Positions 45,186-52,855 are shown, counted from the stretch's first letter. The stretch is DNA of 64,000 nucleotides from Chryseobacterium gleum (GCA_945883565.1 CAMCXO010000002.1:124001-188000); one strand, 5' to 3'. Numbers and translations: made by a program. The notes: generated by a model from the sequence alone, not told the origin.

Positions 45186-48100
45186 TTTTCTTCTTTGCTT
45201 GTGTCTTTGCCTTGCTGTTTCAATGTTGAAATTTCTTTTGACAACTTGCTTATTGATTTATCATTACTGCATTTCGGAATTGGTAATTTTTTGAATTCTT
45301 CAAGTCTGATTTTAGGAAATAAATCATCAAATTCGTTTTTTTCATACTTAAACAACCACACAAGCAATTTTGAACATAATACTCCTAAAACATAATAGAC
45401 ATCAACATTTTCATCTTTAGGAAGTGCGATATATAAACTACGGTCTATAATAAAATCTTCCTCAATTACAGCACAAACAAAACGTTCTCCGATAATTTCA
45501 CGAAACACTAATCTTGAGCCTTTGAAGAATTTTGGTTCTCTAGGAGCAGCTAACCAACTTCCGTAACTTATATAATGTTTGTTGTCCCATTTGTATTGAA
45601 ATGTTGAAACGTGTTTGCCTTTGAGTTCAGGAACAAATGTGTCGTCTTTTTGGATTGATGAATGATAAGCTCTTGTTTTAATAACTTCTTCTGTTTGCCC
45701 TCTGTATTTATCGTATGGATTTACTCCTCTAGTAATTTCAAATTTATCTTCAAGAATATTGCTGTTGCTTCTGATTTTTTTCAAGATTGGCAAAACCGAT
45801 TCATCAACTTCAACATCAAACACTAAATTGTCGTTTTCTAAAAATCTGTATTGATAAATTGAATTTTTGATAAAAGAGTTTTTTGATGAATTGAAATCAA
45901 AAATATCAAGAGAATTATCTTCGCTTTTGTGTTTAATTGCACTAAAAATGAGAGTATCAACTGAAGCTTCGTCAAACGCTTTTGCGATATTTGGATTTAG
46001 TGCTTTAACATCAAATTTATCAAGAACAAATATTCTTGTTTTTGACATCCTCAAATTTTTCAACCAAGAATTTGGTGTTATTAGTGAAATAACGCCTTTT
46101 GATTTTAGTATTCCATTTGACAACTCGATGAAAAAAGTATATAAGTCTAATTGATATTCCGCTGTTATATAAGTGTTGTTGAAAAACCTCTGATATTCTT
46201 TAAACGCAGAACCTGTTAAGTAAGGCGGATTCCCAATAACCACATCAAAACCCACAAAATCGCCATCGTCATTTAGCACTTCCGGAAATTCAAAACGCCA
46301 TTCAAAAGCGTTTTCAAAAATTTTATTCGACTTTATTTCATCACGTTCGGTTTCTAATTTGGCAAGTAATTCAACTGCTTTTTTATGATCATCGATTAGT
46401 TTCTTATCAATTTTTTCACCAAAAGATTTGAGATTAATGATTTTCATTGATAGGTTGTCTGCTTTACCTCTCGCCTCACTTATCTTCTTTTTGAAAGGTG
46501 TTTCAATTTCACTTCTGAAATCCGATTTAATATCGGCTATCAACCGTTCCATTTCTCGTTTTTGCTCCTTACTTTCAGCGTTGCGGTAGGTAGCAACGGC
46601 TATTTGGTAGCTGCTAATTGTCCACTTACTTTTTTGCAAGGCCTGTTTCAGTTCGGCATCAATGGCAAAACGGCTCACCAAAGAGTTTCCGCATTTTATG
46701 TTGATGTCGATGTTTGGAAGTGTTTGCAATTCTTTAAGCTCCCCTCCTTTGTAAGGAGGGGTGTCCGTAGGACGGGGTGGTTGCTTTCCAAAATAGCTTC
46801 TTACTTCATCCAATAATCCATCTGGATTATCCCAAACCCATTTATTCTCAAATCTCAGAACTCTTATACCAAATGTTTCTAGAAACAAAACTCTTTCTTT
46901 ATCATACTCTGCCTGTGCTGCTTCAAAATGCCCTTGACCATCTAACTCTATAGCCAAGCGTTCTTCAGGGCAATAAAAATCCAGTATGTAATTAGCAAAG
47001 CTATGTTGGCGTCTGAATTTTCTACCATTCATCTGTTTGCCTTTGAGCAATGTCCAAAGTTTGGCTTCTGCAGGTGTAAGGTTGTTGCGAAGTTCTTTGC
47101 GGAAGGTTTTAAGGTAAGGAAGGTTGTTGAGTTTGTAACCACCTCCCCCTTCGGGTACTCCTCCTTTAAAAGGAGGAGAGCCTATGTAGTAGGCATTTTT
47201 CAAAAGCTCAATCCACAAACGCAAACGGCAAATTTTTACTGAGTTGGGGTTAATATCCACGCCGAAAAGGCAGTTTTCTATAATGGTTTGCTTTTCGTGG
47301 AAAAGTGTTTCTTGTATTCGCTGACTTTCTTTATTGCTTGGGTTGTATTCGAAAAGATTGCCTTCTTCGTCTGTTACAATCAGTTCATCATTTACCACTT
47401 CCAACTGATATTCTTTTAGGCGTTTTCCGTCACGGTCTTGCAGAATTTTCAAGTCGTTTTTCACGGCAATTATCTCATTGAGTGCCGAAACCAAAAAGTG
47501 TCCTGAACCAACGGCTGGGTCGCAAATTTTGATGCTGTTTACAATTTTGTTGGCTTCTTTTCGGTCTTCAATTTTGTCGTAGAGTTCTTCAAGTGTTGTG
47601 CAGTTCCATTTTTTGCTTTCATTGAATTTCTGCACAACTGCTTTGCGAATGGTTTCACGACACATATACATGGTGATGAAACCGGGAGTGAAAAACGAAC
47701 CGTCTTTGTAGCCGTTTATTTTCTCGAAAATCAATCCGAGAACCGAAGCGTTAATCAGCGTTTTGTTGTCTTCCTGAATTTCTTCTCCGCCTTCGGCTCC
47801 AAAGTCGTATGCATCTAAAAACTCAAACAAGTATTGAAGCGTGGAAATATTGCCGGTCCGTTTCTTGCCTTGCTGGTCTTTCAGCACGGTTTGCGAAAAA
47901 ATCGGAATGGTTTTATTGTCTTTCAGGTTGCTGATAAACAAAGTGACCTGCTCAATATCTGTCGGCTCAAAAAGCGAAGAATTGAGATAAGGAACTTTCT
48001 CAAAAATCGTTATTACATCTTCGTTTCGCTCGTCATACTTGCGTGCCAAAACCTGAAAAAACAAGCTGTTCAGGTCGTCATAGTTTTTGATTTTGTTGAG

Positions 48101-49165
48101 GTTGAGAAACGAAAAAGATTTGTCGCCTTTGTGATAGGTGATGAGTTGCGCTTCTAGCAGCTTCAAAAACAAAATTCGGTTAATCCAAGTAATCGAAAGT
48201 TCAAGCGCAACATTAAAAAGTCGTTCCTGTTGTGTATTTCCGAATTGGTTTGGCTTTTCCAATCGCCTTAATTTATCTAAGCTGTCAAGCTGAATAATGG
48301 TATCTTCAAGGATTGTTCCTGTGTGCCGTTCGCCTGCTTTGTTCCGGTCAATCAGTTTTTTGCTTCCTTCTTTGGTTTCGGTCAAGCCGATGATGTGCAA
48401 CAGCTCGCTGTAAAAGCGTTTGTCAAGGCTGTTGCTGTCGTTGGTGAATGGGAGTTTTAAAAGATGCTCTGGCGAAAACAATTTGAATAATGCAATGAGC
48501 GAAATATCGTCTGCTTTGTCGGCATTGATTAACGGCTTTTGAAAGTCCTGAATGTTGAAGTAAGTAAATTCAATTTCTGATGTTATGTCGTCAATAAAAG
48601 GCTCTGCAATTTGTTTATAGAAAAAATCTGTTTTGGTGTCTGCCAATCGTCCACCTTCAAATTCTGTAAATTGCTTTACGAGACTTTTATTTTGAGCAAA
48701 AAGCCTGTCGAATAGGGTTGCGTCAAAAATGAACCATTCATTGATGTTGGTTGCGACTAAATGTTTTACTTCAAGATTTTTATGTGTAATTCTTTCTCGT
48801 AAGTAATACAAAACCAATTCCTGAAACGCTTTTGCGTTCAGTTTTTTGGTCGATATCATTTCCGTTTTATTGGTCGGTTTTTTCGCTTCGAGAATTACGC
48901 CAACTGTCGAGTTTGCATTTGGTCCGTTATGAATAACAAGGTCGTTTCGACCTTTGGTATTTATAAAATGGTTCGGGTCGTAATAGGTTTTCTTTAGAAA
49001 GTCGGAAACCAAGTTTTTGTGAAACTCTTCGCTTTCGGTGTCGTTTGTTCTGTGGAGTAAAGTAATGAGATTGGTCTTGAAACCTTCAATTTCAGTCCTG
49101 TTCGGTTTTACTTTTAAAAAGGCTTTGTTGAGTGCCTTTCTTGGTTTCAATTCTTTTAAAATCAT
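45113..49165 (-). CDS. Type IIG restriction-modification enzyme (Eco57I-like) with an in-frame DUF559 insertion
   Basis: The 1350-residue fused nuclease/methyltransferase begins MILKELKPRKALNKAFLKVK. The N-terminal PD-(D/E)xK nuclease has D75 (NDLVIHN) and E93-A-K95 (VILEAKK). The gamma-class N6-adenine methyltransferase has motif I DPAVGSGHF from D549 and NPPY at 979-982. The C-terminal third is the target-recognition region, ending QLYELTDEEIKIVENA. Residues about 662-809 are a DUF559 endonuclease domain splitting the conserved stretch between LRLWIELLKNAYY and LPNIDINIKCGNSL; without it the protein would be about 1200 residues. The gene is visibly richer in A+T than the surrounding housekeeping genes, suggesting horizontal transfer. 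No separate methylase or specificity gene is present, as expected for type IIG. Confidence 0.9.
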   Translation of the reverse strand: MILKELKPRKALNKAFLKVKPNRTEIEGFKTNLITLLHRTNDTESEEFHKNLVSDFLKKTYYDPNHFINTKGRNDLVIHNGPNANSTVGVILEAKKPTNKTEMISTKKLNAKAFQELVLYYLRERITHKNLEVKHLVATNINEWFIFDATLFDRLFAQNKSLVKQFTEFEGGRLADTKTDFFYKQIAEPFIDDITSEIEFTYFNIQDFQKPLINADKADDISLIALFKLFSPEHLLKLPFTNDSNSLDKRFYSELLHIIGLTETKEGSKKLIDRNKAGERHTGTILEDTIIQLDSLDKLRRLEKPNQFGNTQQERLFNVALELSITWINRILFLKLLEAQLITYHKGDKSFSFLNLNKIKNYDDLNSLFFQVLARKYDERNEDVITIFEKVPYLNSSLFEPTDIEQVTLFISNLKDNKTIPIFSQTVLKDQQGKKRTGNISTLQYLFEFLDAYDFGAEGGEEIQEDNKTLINASVLGLIFEKINGYKDGSFFTPGFITMYMCRETIRKAVVQKFNESKKWNCTTLEELYDKIEDRKEANKIVNSIKICDPAVGSGHFLVSALNEIIAVKNDLKILQDRDGKRLKEYQLEVVNDELIVTDEEGNLFEYNPSNKESQRIQETLFHEKQTIIENCLFGVDINPNSVKICRLRLWIELLKNAYYIGSPPFKGGVPEGGGGYKLNNLPYLKTFRKELRNNLTPAEAKLWTLLKGKQMNGRKFRRQHSFANYILDFYCPEERLAIELDGQGHFEAAQAEYDKERVLFLETFGIRVLRFENKWVWDNPDGLLDEVRSYFGKQPPRPTDTPPYKGGELKELQTLPNIDINIKCGNSLVSRFAIDAELKQALQKSKWTISSYQIAVATYRNAESKEQKREMERLIADIKSDFRSEIETPFKKKISEARGKADNLSMKIINLKSFGEKIDKKLIDDHKKAVELLAKLETERDEIKSNKIFENAFEWRFEFPEVLNDDGDFVGFDVVIGNPPYLTGSAFKEYQRFFNNTYITAEYQLDLYTFFIELSNGILKSKGVISLITPNSWLKNLRMSKTRIFVLDKFDVKALNPNIAKAFDEASVDTLIFSAIKHKSEDNSLDIFDFNSSKNSFIKNSIYQYRFLENDNLVFDVEVDESVLPILKKIRSNSNILEDKFEITRGVNPYDKYRGQTEEVIKTRAYHSSIQKDDTFVPELKGKHVSTFQYKWDNKHYISYGSWLAAPREPKFFKGSRLVFREIIGERFVCAVIEEDFIIDRSLYIALPKDENVDVYYVLGVLCSKLLVWLFKYEKNEFDDLFPKIRLEEFKKLPIPKCSNDKSISKLSKEISTLKQQGKDTSKEENQIDQLVYQLYELTDEEIKIVENA
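46739..46782 (+). repeat. Inverted repeat of the DUF559 element, left
   Basis: 44 nt beginning CTCCCCTCCTTTGTAAGG and ending GACGGGGTGGTT. It aligns without gaps to the reverse complement of 47137-47180. Confidence 0.75.
47137..47180 (-). repeat. Inverted repeat of the DUF559 element, right
   Basis: 44 nt which, read on the minus strand, begin CTCTCCTCCTTTTAAAGG and end GGGGGAGGTGGTT, matching the left repeat in order and length. Confidence 0.75.
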
Positions 49166-49168
49166 TTA

Positions 49169-49198
49169 CAAAATAAATTTTCTATTTCAGTCGGTCAA
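49169..49198 (-). promoter_or_regulatory. Possible promoter of the RM gene (leaderless)
   Basis: On the minus strand TTG (49198-49196), a 19-nt spacer and TTATTTTG (49176-49169, 7 of 8 matches to TAnnTTTG) lead to a predicted start at about 49165, the A of the RM ATG. The transcript would then have essentially no leader. Confidence 0.4.
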
Positions 49199-49340
49199 GA
49201 TAAGTTATTCGGTCGGAACGGTGTTTGATCGTTGTCAAAAAAACAGCTCTTTTGGTTTTTTCAGAGTTGGCTTTCGAGTCGGCAAAAAACCAAATGCGCT
49301 GTTTGTGCGGTTGGCTTTTTATACTGATGGCTAACGGTTT

Positions 49341-49448
49341 GCATATGGCTTGTGGCGGTTTCGAAGCACTTTCCTGTCCACCGAAAACAAAGCTGGCTAC
49401 GGAGCGAAAACCTTGCTTACAGCCGTTCACCCGCTATAAGTTATATGC
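49341..49448 (+). other. Long-range inverted repeat able to form an 18-bp RNA stem
   Basis: GCATATGGCTTGTGGCGG (49341-49358) and CCGCTATAAGTTATATGC (49431-49448) pair along all 18 positions if G-U pairs are allowed (14 Watson-Crick, 4 G-U), with a loop of about 72 nt. It lies in the 300-bp gap between the RM gene and the lipoprotein gene, where I see no ORF. The spacing resembles large recombination-site hairpins, but canonical integron attC boxes are absent. Confidence 0.4.
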
Positions 49449-49465
49449 TGTGTTGTGGGTAGTTT

Positions 49466-50086
49466 TTATTTTTCTCCTATTTGTTCGTATTCGATTTCAC
49501 CTGTCCAATATTTGATAAGCTGCTTCTTTGAAACTGCCTGCTCTTTATACAAGTCAATCATTTCTATTTGATAATCTTCAAAATCCATTTCTTTCATGTC
49601 GGTCAGGATTATATTCGCCTCCTTAGTGTCACCAGAAGCTTCTAAAATTCCCACATATTCAATCAACAGGTCGAAATTAAGCGTGTCCGTTTTAAGGTAG
49701 TCGTCATATTTTTCAATTGCTTTTGAATAATATTCGTTCGCTTTATCAATTTCACCTTCAAGCTCTAAAAACATAGCTTTTTGTCCGAGGTAAAATGGTT
49801 TGTCTGTTAGTTCGATTAATTTGTCGGCTACCTGAATTAATCCTTTTGAATCTTTCTTTCTGAACAGAAGTGTCATTTTGTGATTGAATGCGTTAAAGTT
49901 TTGATTGTCATATTCCAAGGCCTTATTTGTCAAGGAAAGAGAACTGTCAATTTTAATATGGTCTTCAAGATCCGAATAGAAATAAACGTCCATTGCTTGT
50001 TTCATTACTTCCTTCGATTTTTCAGGTTGTCGACAAGAAATTATTGTCAAGCAGCAAATTATGAATAGAGTTATTCTAATGTTCAT
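49466..50086 (-). CDS. TPR-containing lipoprotein of unknown function
   Basis: From the ATG at 50086 the 206-residue protein has a lipoprotein signal peptide (MNIRITLFIICCLTIISC, lipobox ending at Cys18). Tetratricopeptide-like helical pairs follow (LTNKALEYDNQNFNAFNHKM, then AMFLELEGEIDKANEYYSKA). It should be attached to the membrane on the periplasmic or outer-membrane side. A GTG at 50107 would extend it without need. It lies inside the block bounded by the 145-bp direct repeats, so it may be cargo of the same event that brought the RM gene. No partner is evident. Confidence 0.7.
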   Translation of the reverse strand: MNIRITLFIICCLTIISCRQPEKSKEVMKQAMDVYFYSDLEDHIKIDSSLSLTNKALEYDNQNFNAFNHKMTLLFRKKDSKGLIQVADKLIELTDKPFYLGQKAMFLELEGEIDKANEYYSKAIEKYDDYLKTDTLNFDLLIEYVGILEASGDTKEANIILTDMKEMDFEDYQIEMIDLYKEQAVSKKQLIKYWTGEIEYEQIGEK

Positions 50087-50375
50087 TGTTTTTTTCAAAT
50101 TACCCACAACTTATATATACACGAAAGTATACTGTACTTTTTCCAGCTTATTGTGGTTTGTTATTTCGCGTAGTATATTCATTATTAGTGGTTTTGTTGG
50201 TTTTGGTAAAATTAGCTGCGTTTTGGGTTATTTGATATAGGGGGCTGTTTATATTATTCACTTTGGTCCGCGATATGCGGATCGAAATGGTGGTGGTCTT
50301 TGTCGTGTTTTGTGGCCCTAAAATCGTATTCACATTGTTCGTAAAAACAGTTTTGAAATATCCCGAGGAATTTAA

Positions 50376-50403
50376 ATAGCCCACGGTTTAAACCGTGGGC
50401 TAT
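50376..50403. repeat. 28-nt palindrome (REP-like), copy 2
   Basis: Perfect palindrome centred on TTTAAA (half-site ATAGCCCACGGTTT), identical to the core of the palindrome at 45037-45072. It lies about 290 bp from a RAYT transposase remnant, the enzyme class associated with REP sequences. Confidence 0.75.
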
Positions 50404-50520
50404 GAAATGTATGGGATGCTATATGAATGGATTTATCCATTTTTCATTTATGCGTTTTCCACAATTTCTATTTCCTCGTCCATCAGCTCATAAAGCTGAT
50501 AAACCAATTGGTCTATTTGC
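50376..50520. repeat. 145-bp direct repeat, right copy
   Basis: Right-hand partner of 45041-45185. The same order is kept: palindrome, AATGGAT/ATCCATT hairpin, stop codon and C-terminal codons of an RM-like protein. Confidence 0.85.
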
Positions 50521-50690
50521 TTTTCTAAATTGGTAGTATCGGAATTACTGTTTTCAGATTTTAAATTCAATATCTTCTTTACTACATCACTGATTGGTTT
50601 TTGATTCTTAGTATCAATTTTTGAGATTGGAAGTTTTCTTAATTCAGTTAGTGTAGTTTGTCTAAAATCGTCTTTGGTAGCATTTGAGGA
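50448..50690 (-). pseudogene. C-terminal remnant of a second type IIG RM enzyme
   Basis: The minus-strand frame is open from an in-frame TAA near 50692 to the stop at 50448. It reads TELRKLPISKIDTKNQKP, a variable helical stretch, then EKQIDQLVYQLYELMDEE and IEIVENA. The intact RM protein ends EEFKKLPIPK, a different helical stretch, then NQIDQLVYQLYELTDEEI and KIVENA. The last 24 codons are almost identical and the part before them has diverged, as expected for the tail of a related enzyme with a different recognition region. There is no start codon and no upstream portion. Confidence 0.8.
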
Positions 50691-50691
50691 T

Positions 50692-50935
50692 GTTTACATT
50701 ATTTACACTGTCCGCATTCACCACCTTATCCGTATCGTCATCGATTATCAATATTCCGTGTATATGATTGGGCATTACCATAAATCGCCTAATTCAATAT
50801 TTTGTGCATGTTCTTTAATTTCATACAACAAATCATTTGCAATAACCCCAACATGCGACATTTTCATTTTTCCATCCTCAATTTCGCCAAAATAATGTTC
50901 CATGCTTTGGGTGCAGATGGTTATGAAGTTTAAAC
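50692..50935 (-). pseudogene. Frameshifted remnant of a RAYT (REP-associated tyrosine transposase, Y1/IS200-like)
   Basis: The minus strand reads NFITICTQSMEHYFGEIEDG, then KMKMSHVGVIANDLLYEIKE and HAQNIELGD. After loss of one T near 50790 it continues in another frame with VMPNHIHGILIIDDDTDK. FxTICTQ...FGEI...ELGxFVVMPNHIHGIxII is the recognisable core of the family, and NHIHG carries the His-hydrophobic-His metal site. The N-terminus is cut off at the 265-residue hypothetical gene, and the part beyond the metal site, including the catalytic Tyr, is lost at the junction with the RM tail. Confidence 0.75.
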
Positions 50936-51727
50936 GGCTATGCCCAAATCGTCGTGTGGGTTGTTCTGGATTTCCACAAGCCCATTCATCTGAACTTTGG
51001 CTTGTTCTGGTTCCGACCTTTGGGTAAGACTAACTACTTGGTTTTCATTAGCTACATTTTGCTTTTTATAGGCTTTGTAAATGCGCATTTTTCGAATGTT
51101 AACGTAGGCAGCGTAAAACTCCGGTAAATCGTCGGCAAGCAAAACCATGCGTGCATCTATCTGTACTTTTAACAGTTCAAGCAGCTGTTTTTCAATTTGA
51201 TCTATGCCTTGTAAAATCATTTTGCGCTCACCTATGCGCAAGGTGGGCAGAAACAAACGCATGGCAAAGCTGTTGTAATGCTCTTTAGACATTTCGTAGA
51301 TTTTTTTGGTTTGCGGCAAGGTGTTCAATTCTGCCTGGTTTAGATCGGCTGCCAATATTATACTGGTTGCCCGATTAAAGCTTTCTGATAGAGGCAGTTT
51401 GGATAGGGCATACTTCGAAATGAGCAGCATTTTTTTAAACTCGCCCATTTCGTCGAATGCCAATTGGGCATTGAGGGCCAGCATGGTGTTGGCCAATTTG
51501 GAAATACTGTTGTTTAACAATTTTCGTTCGTGGTCGCGAATAGGGCTGTATTTTCCCTTCAAGGCCTCGCTTTGTGTTAGGAGCTTGCTCAATTCGTTGT
51601 TCTTGTCAAGGAAGTGGCCGATTTGGGTGTTTACCAAATCATGGTTCTCCCAAAGGCTGCGGTGATTGTTAAAATGCAAGTCCAAACGATGGAACATGAG
51701 GTTAAGCAGTCGGCTACGGTCTTTCAT
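50930..51727 (-). CDS. Hypothetical helical protein
   Basis: The 265-residue soluble protein is predicted almost entirely alpha helical (LLNLMFHRLDLHFNNHRSLW, KLLNNSISKLANTMLALNAQ, ILQGIDQIEKQLLELLKVQI) and has a polar C-terminal tail. It has no signal peptide or TM segment. I do not recognise a family. Its 3' end abuts the RAYT remnant, so the last residues may be altered by that insertion. Upstream lies an operator-like inverted repeat at 51815-51862. The start MKDRSRLLNLMFHRL at 51727 is the first ATG of the frame. Confidence 0.6.
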   Translation of the reverse strand: MKDRSRLLNLMFHRLDLHFNNHRSLWENHDLVNTQIGHFLDKNNELSKLLTQSEALKGKYSPIRDHERKLLNNSISKLANTMLALNAQLAFDEMGEFKKMLLISKYALSKLPLSESFNRATSIILAADLNQAELNTLPQTKKIYEMSKEHYNSFAMRLFLPTLRIGERKMILQGIDQIEKQLLELLKVQIDARMVLLADDLPEFYAAYVNIRKMRIYKAYKKQNVANENQVVSLTQRSEPEQAKVQMNGLVEIQNNPHDDLGIAV

Positions 51728-51814
51728 GATGCTTTTGTTTTTTGTGGGTTAAACATGTTGTTTGTCATTCGGCCTTTTGACATGACAAAGCACCAAATTC
51801 GAATTGAAAAAACC

Positions 51815-51862
51815 TTCGCCATTTTGGCGAAAAATCGAAAAAACTTTTGACAAAATGGCGAA
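51815..51862. promoter_or_regulatory. Operator-like inverted repeat upstream of the helical protein gene
   Basis: TTCGCCATTTTG (51815-51826) and its exact reverse complement CAAAATGGCGAA (51851-51862) are separated by 24 nt. The first half also closes a local hairpin (TTCGCCA-TTT-TGGCGAA). It lies 88-135 nt upstream of the start at 51727, a reasonable place for a regulator-binding site. Confidence 0.4.
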
Positions 51863-51942
51863 AATCAATAGGGAAGCTTACAGTTCCAAGGGTTTTGAAC
51901 TGGTTGATTATAAAAAAATATGGATGTATTCACTTTTTAATC

Positions 51943-52515
51943 AGGTGTGTATGTCTCTTGAGTGGGTATAAATGTTGTTTACATAGGTATAAATGCTCTG
52001 TAAGCCGGCAAGTGTGCCTTTTCAATGGGTGTGTATGCCGCCTAAAACGGGCATGCACGCATTTAATTTGGGTCTAGATGCTTTTTACACGGGCGCAGAT
52101 GCCTTTTAAAATAGGCCTATTGACATTCAATGAGAGCACTTAGGCGTTTTCCATGGCCTTATAGGTATTCTAAGGTGGGCCTTTATGTATTAAAAATCAG
52201 CATAGATGGCTTTAAAGTGGTCGTATATGCGTTATTCAATGGGCACGGCGGTATTTTAAGCGTGCACGGTGCTGTTTTAAATGGGTATACCTACTTTTTA
52301 CATGGCCATAGGTGCTTAGAATATAGGCTTCGACACATTGCAATTGGGCACAGATGCATTTTATTCGGGCATGGATGTGTTACTAAGCGGGCACTGCGGT
52401 AATGAATTTGGTTTTGGCGCTCTTTTATGTGGTTTAACTGCCATTTTAAGCGGGCATTGTGGTCTTCTATTTGGGTAAAGCGCTTTTTGAAGCGGGCATG
52501 TATGTTTTTTGGTCC
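51943..52515. repeat. Degenerate tandem array, about 27 units of 21-22 bp, non-coding
   Basis: Units follow the loose pattern GGGCAYNGATG, then two or three variable bases, a run of three to five T and a purine-rich end. The ATG-like position falls at 51951, 51972, 51993, 52014, 52035, 52057, 52078, 52099, 52120, 52142, 52163, 52185, 52206, 52227, 52249, 52270, 52291, 52312, 52333, 52354, 52375, 52397, 52418, 52439, 52460, 52481 and 52502. Intervals are 21 bp with a 22-bp step every few units (mean 21.2), i.e. two helical turns. The 22-bp steps break every reading frame, so the array is not a heptad-coding sequence. Units are only loosely similar although phase is kept. Confidence 0.75.
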
Positions 52516-52855
52516 ATGTAATTCATTATAGGCAGCTTAAGTTGCCATATGGCTTTGGTTTAGAAGGTTTCAAAAACAAGAATCCAATCCAAAAAGGGGT
52601 ATTTTCACCTTGTAAACGGCAGCCATGTATTCAGGCTCCTCAACGGCAACCTAATGCAGCGAGGCGATAACGCTTTCTCGACCCTAAAAAAAACCTATCT
52701 CCTCCTCCTCTACTCCTGGCTTTACCGCCTCTGTCTCTTCTATCCATTTTTCGTTCTAGTCGGTTCAGTTCGCATTCTGGTCACTTCACGCTCTTCTTCC
52801 ATTTTACGGGTTTATAGGCCTCTATCTTCGATGGTATAAACCCAATACACAGACT
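52516..52855. other. Non-coding stretch with a pyrimidine-rich tract
   Basis: After the array, no convincing gene is seen up to 52855. About 52695-52800 is strongly pyrimidine-rich on the plus strand (repeated CTCCTC, TCTTC and similar). It presumably includes the promoter of the esterase gene, but I found no TAnnTTTG box at a proper distance. Confidence 0.4.

Larger units (their letters stand above)
46739..47180 (-). mobile_element. Palindrome-flanked DUF559 endonuclease element inserted in frame in the RM gene
   Basis: The segment is bounded by 44-nt inverted repeats (46739-46782 and 47137-47180) that match at roughly three quarters of positions. Each contains an outer 9-bp hairpin (CCCCTCCTT/AAGGAGGGG at 46741-46761; CTCCTCCTT/AAGGAGGAG at 47158-47178) and a smaller inner hairpin. 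The distance from outer hairpin to outer hairpin is 438 bp, exactly 146 codons. Between them lies a full DUF559/VSR-like domain: NNLPYLKTFRKELRNNLTPA, FRRQHSFANYILDFYCPEER, LAIELDGQGHF and GIRVLRFENKWVW. There is no start codon at the head of the domain, so it is made only as part of the host protein. The inverted repeats are translated as SPPFKGGVPEGGGG and RPTDTPPYKGGE linkers. Confidence 0.7.

Noticed and set aside
49335-49456. Integron attC-type recombination site
   Set aside because: The hairpin size is right, but canonical RYYYAAC and GTTRRRY boxes are missing and there is no integrase or cassette array in the window.
50148-50384. 78-residue minus-strand ORF, Asn/Thr-rich
   Set aside because: It starts inside the REP-like palindrome, is low complexity, and shows no recognisable domain.
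51847-52402. Plus-strand ORFs (51847-52077, 52130-52402) across the phased array
   Set aside because: The 22-bp steps shift frame within the array, the peptides have no regular repeat, and the frames carry no start context.
51943-52515. CRISPR array or heptad-repeat coding region
   Set aside because: There is no conserved repeat with unique spacers, and the 21/22-bp steps are incompatible with a continuous heptad frame.
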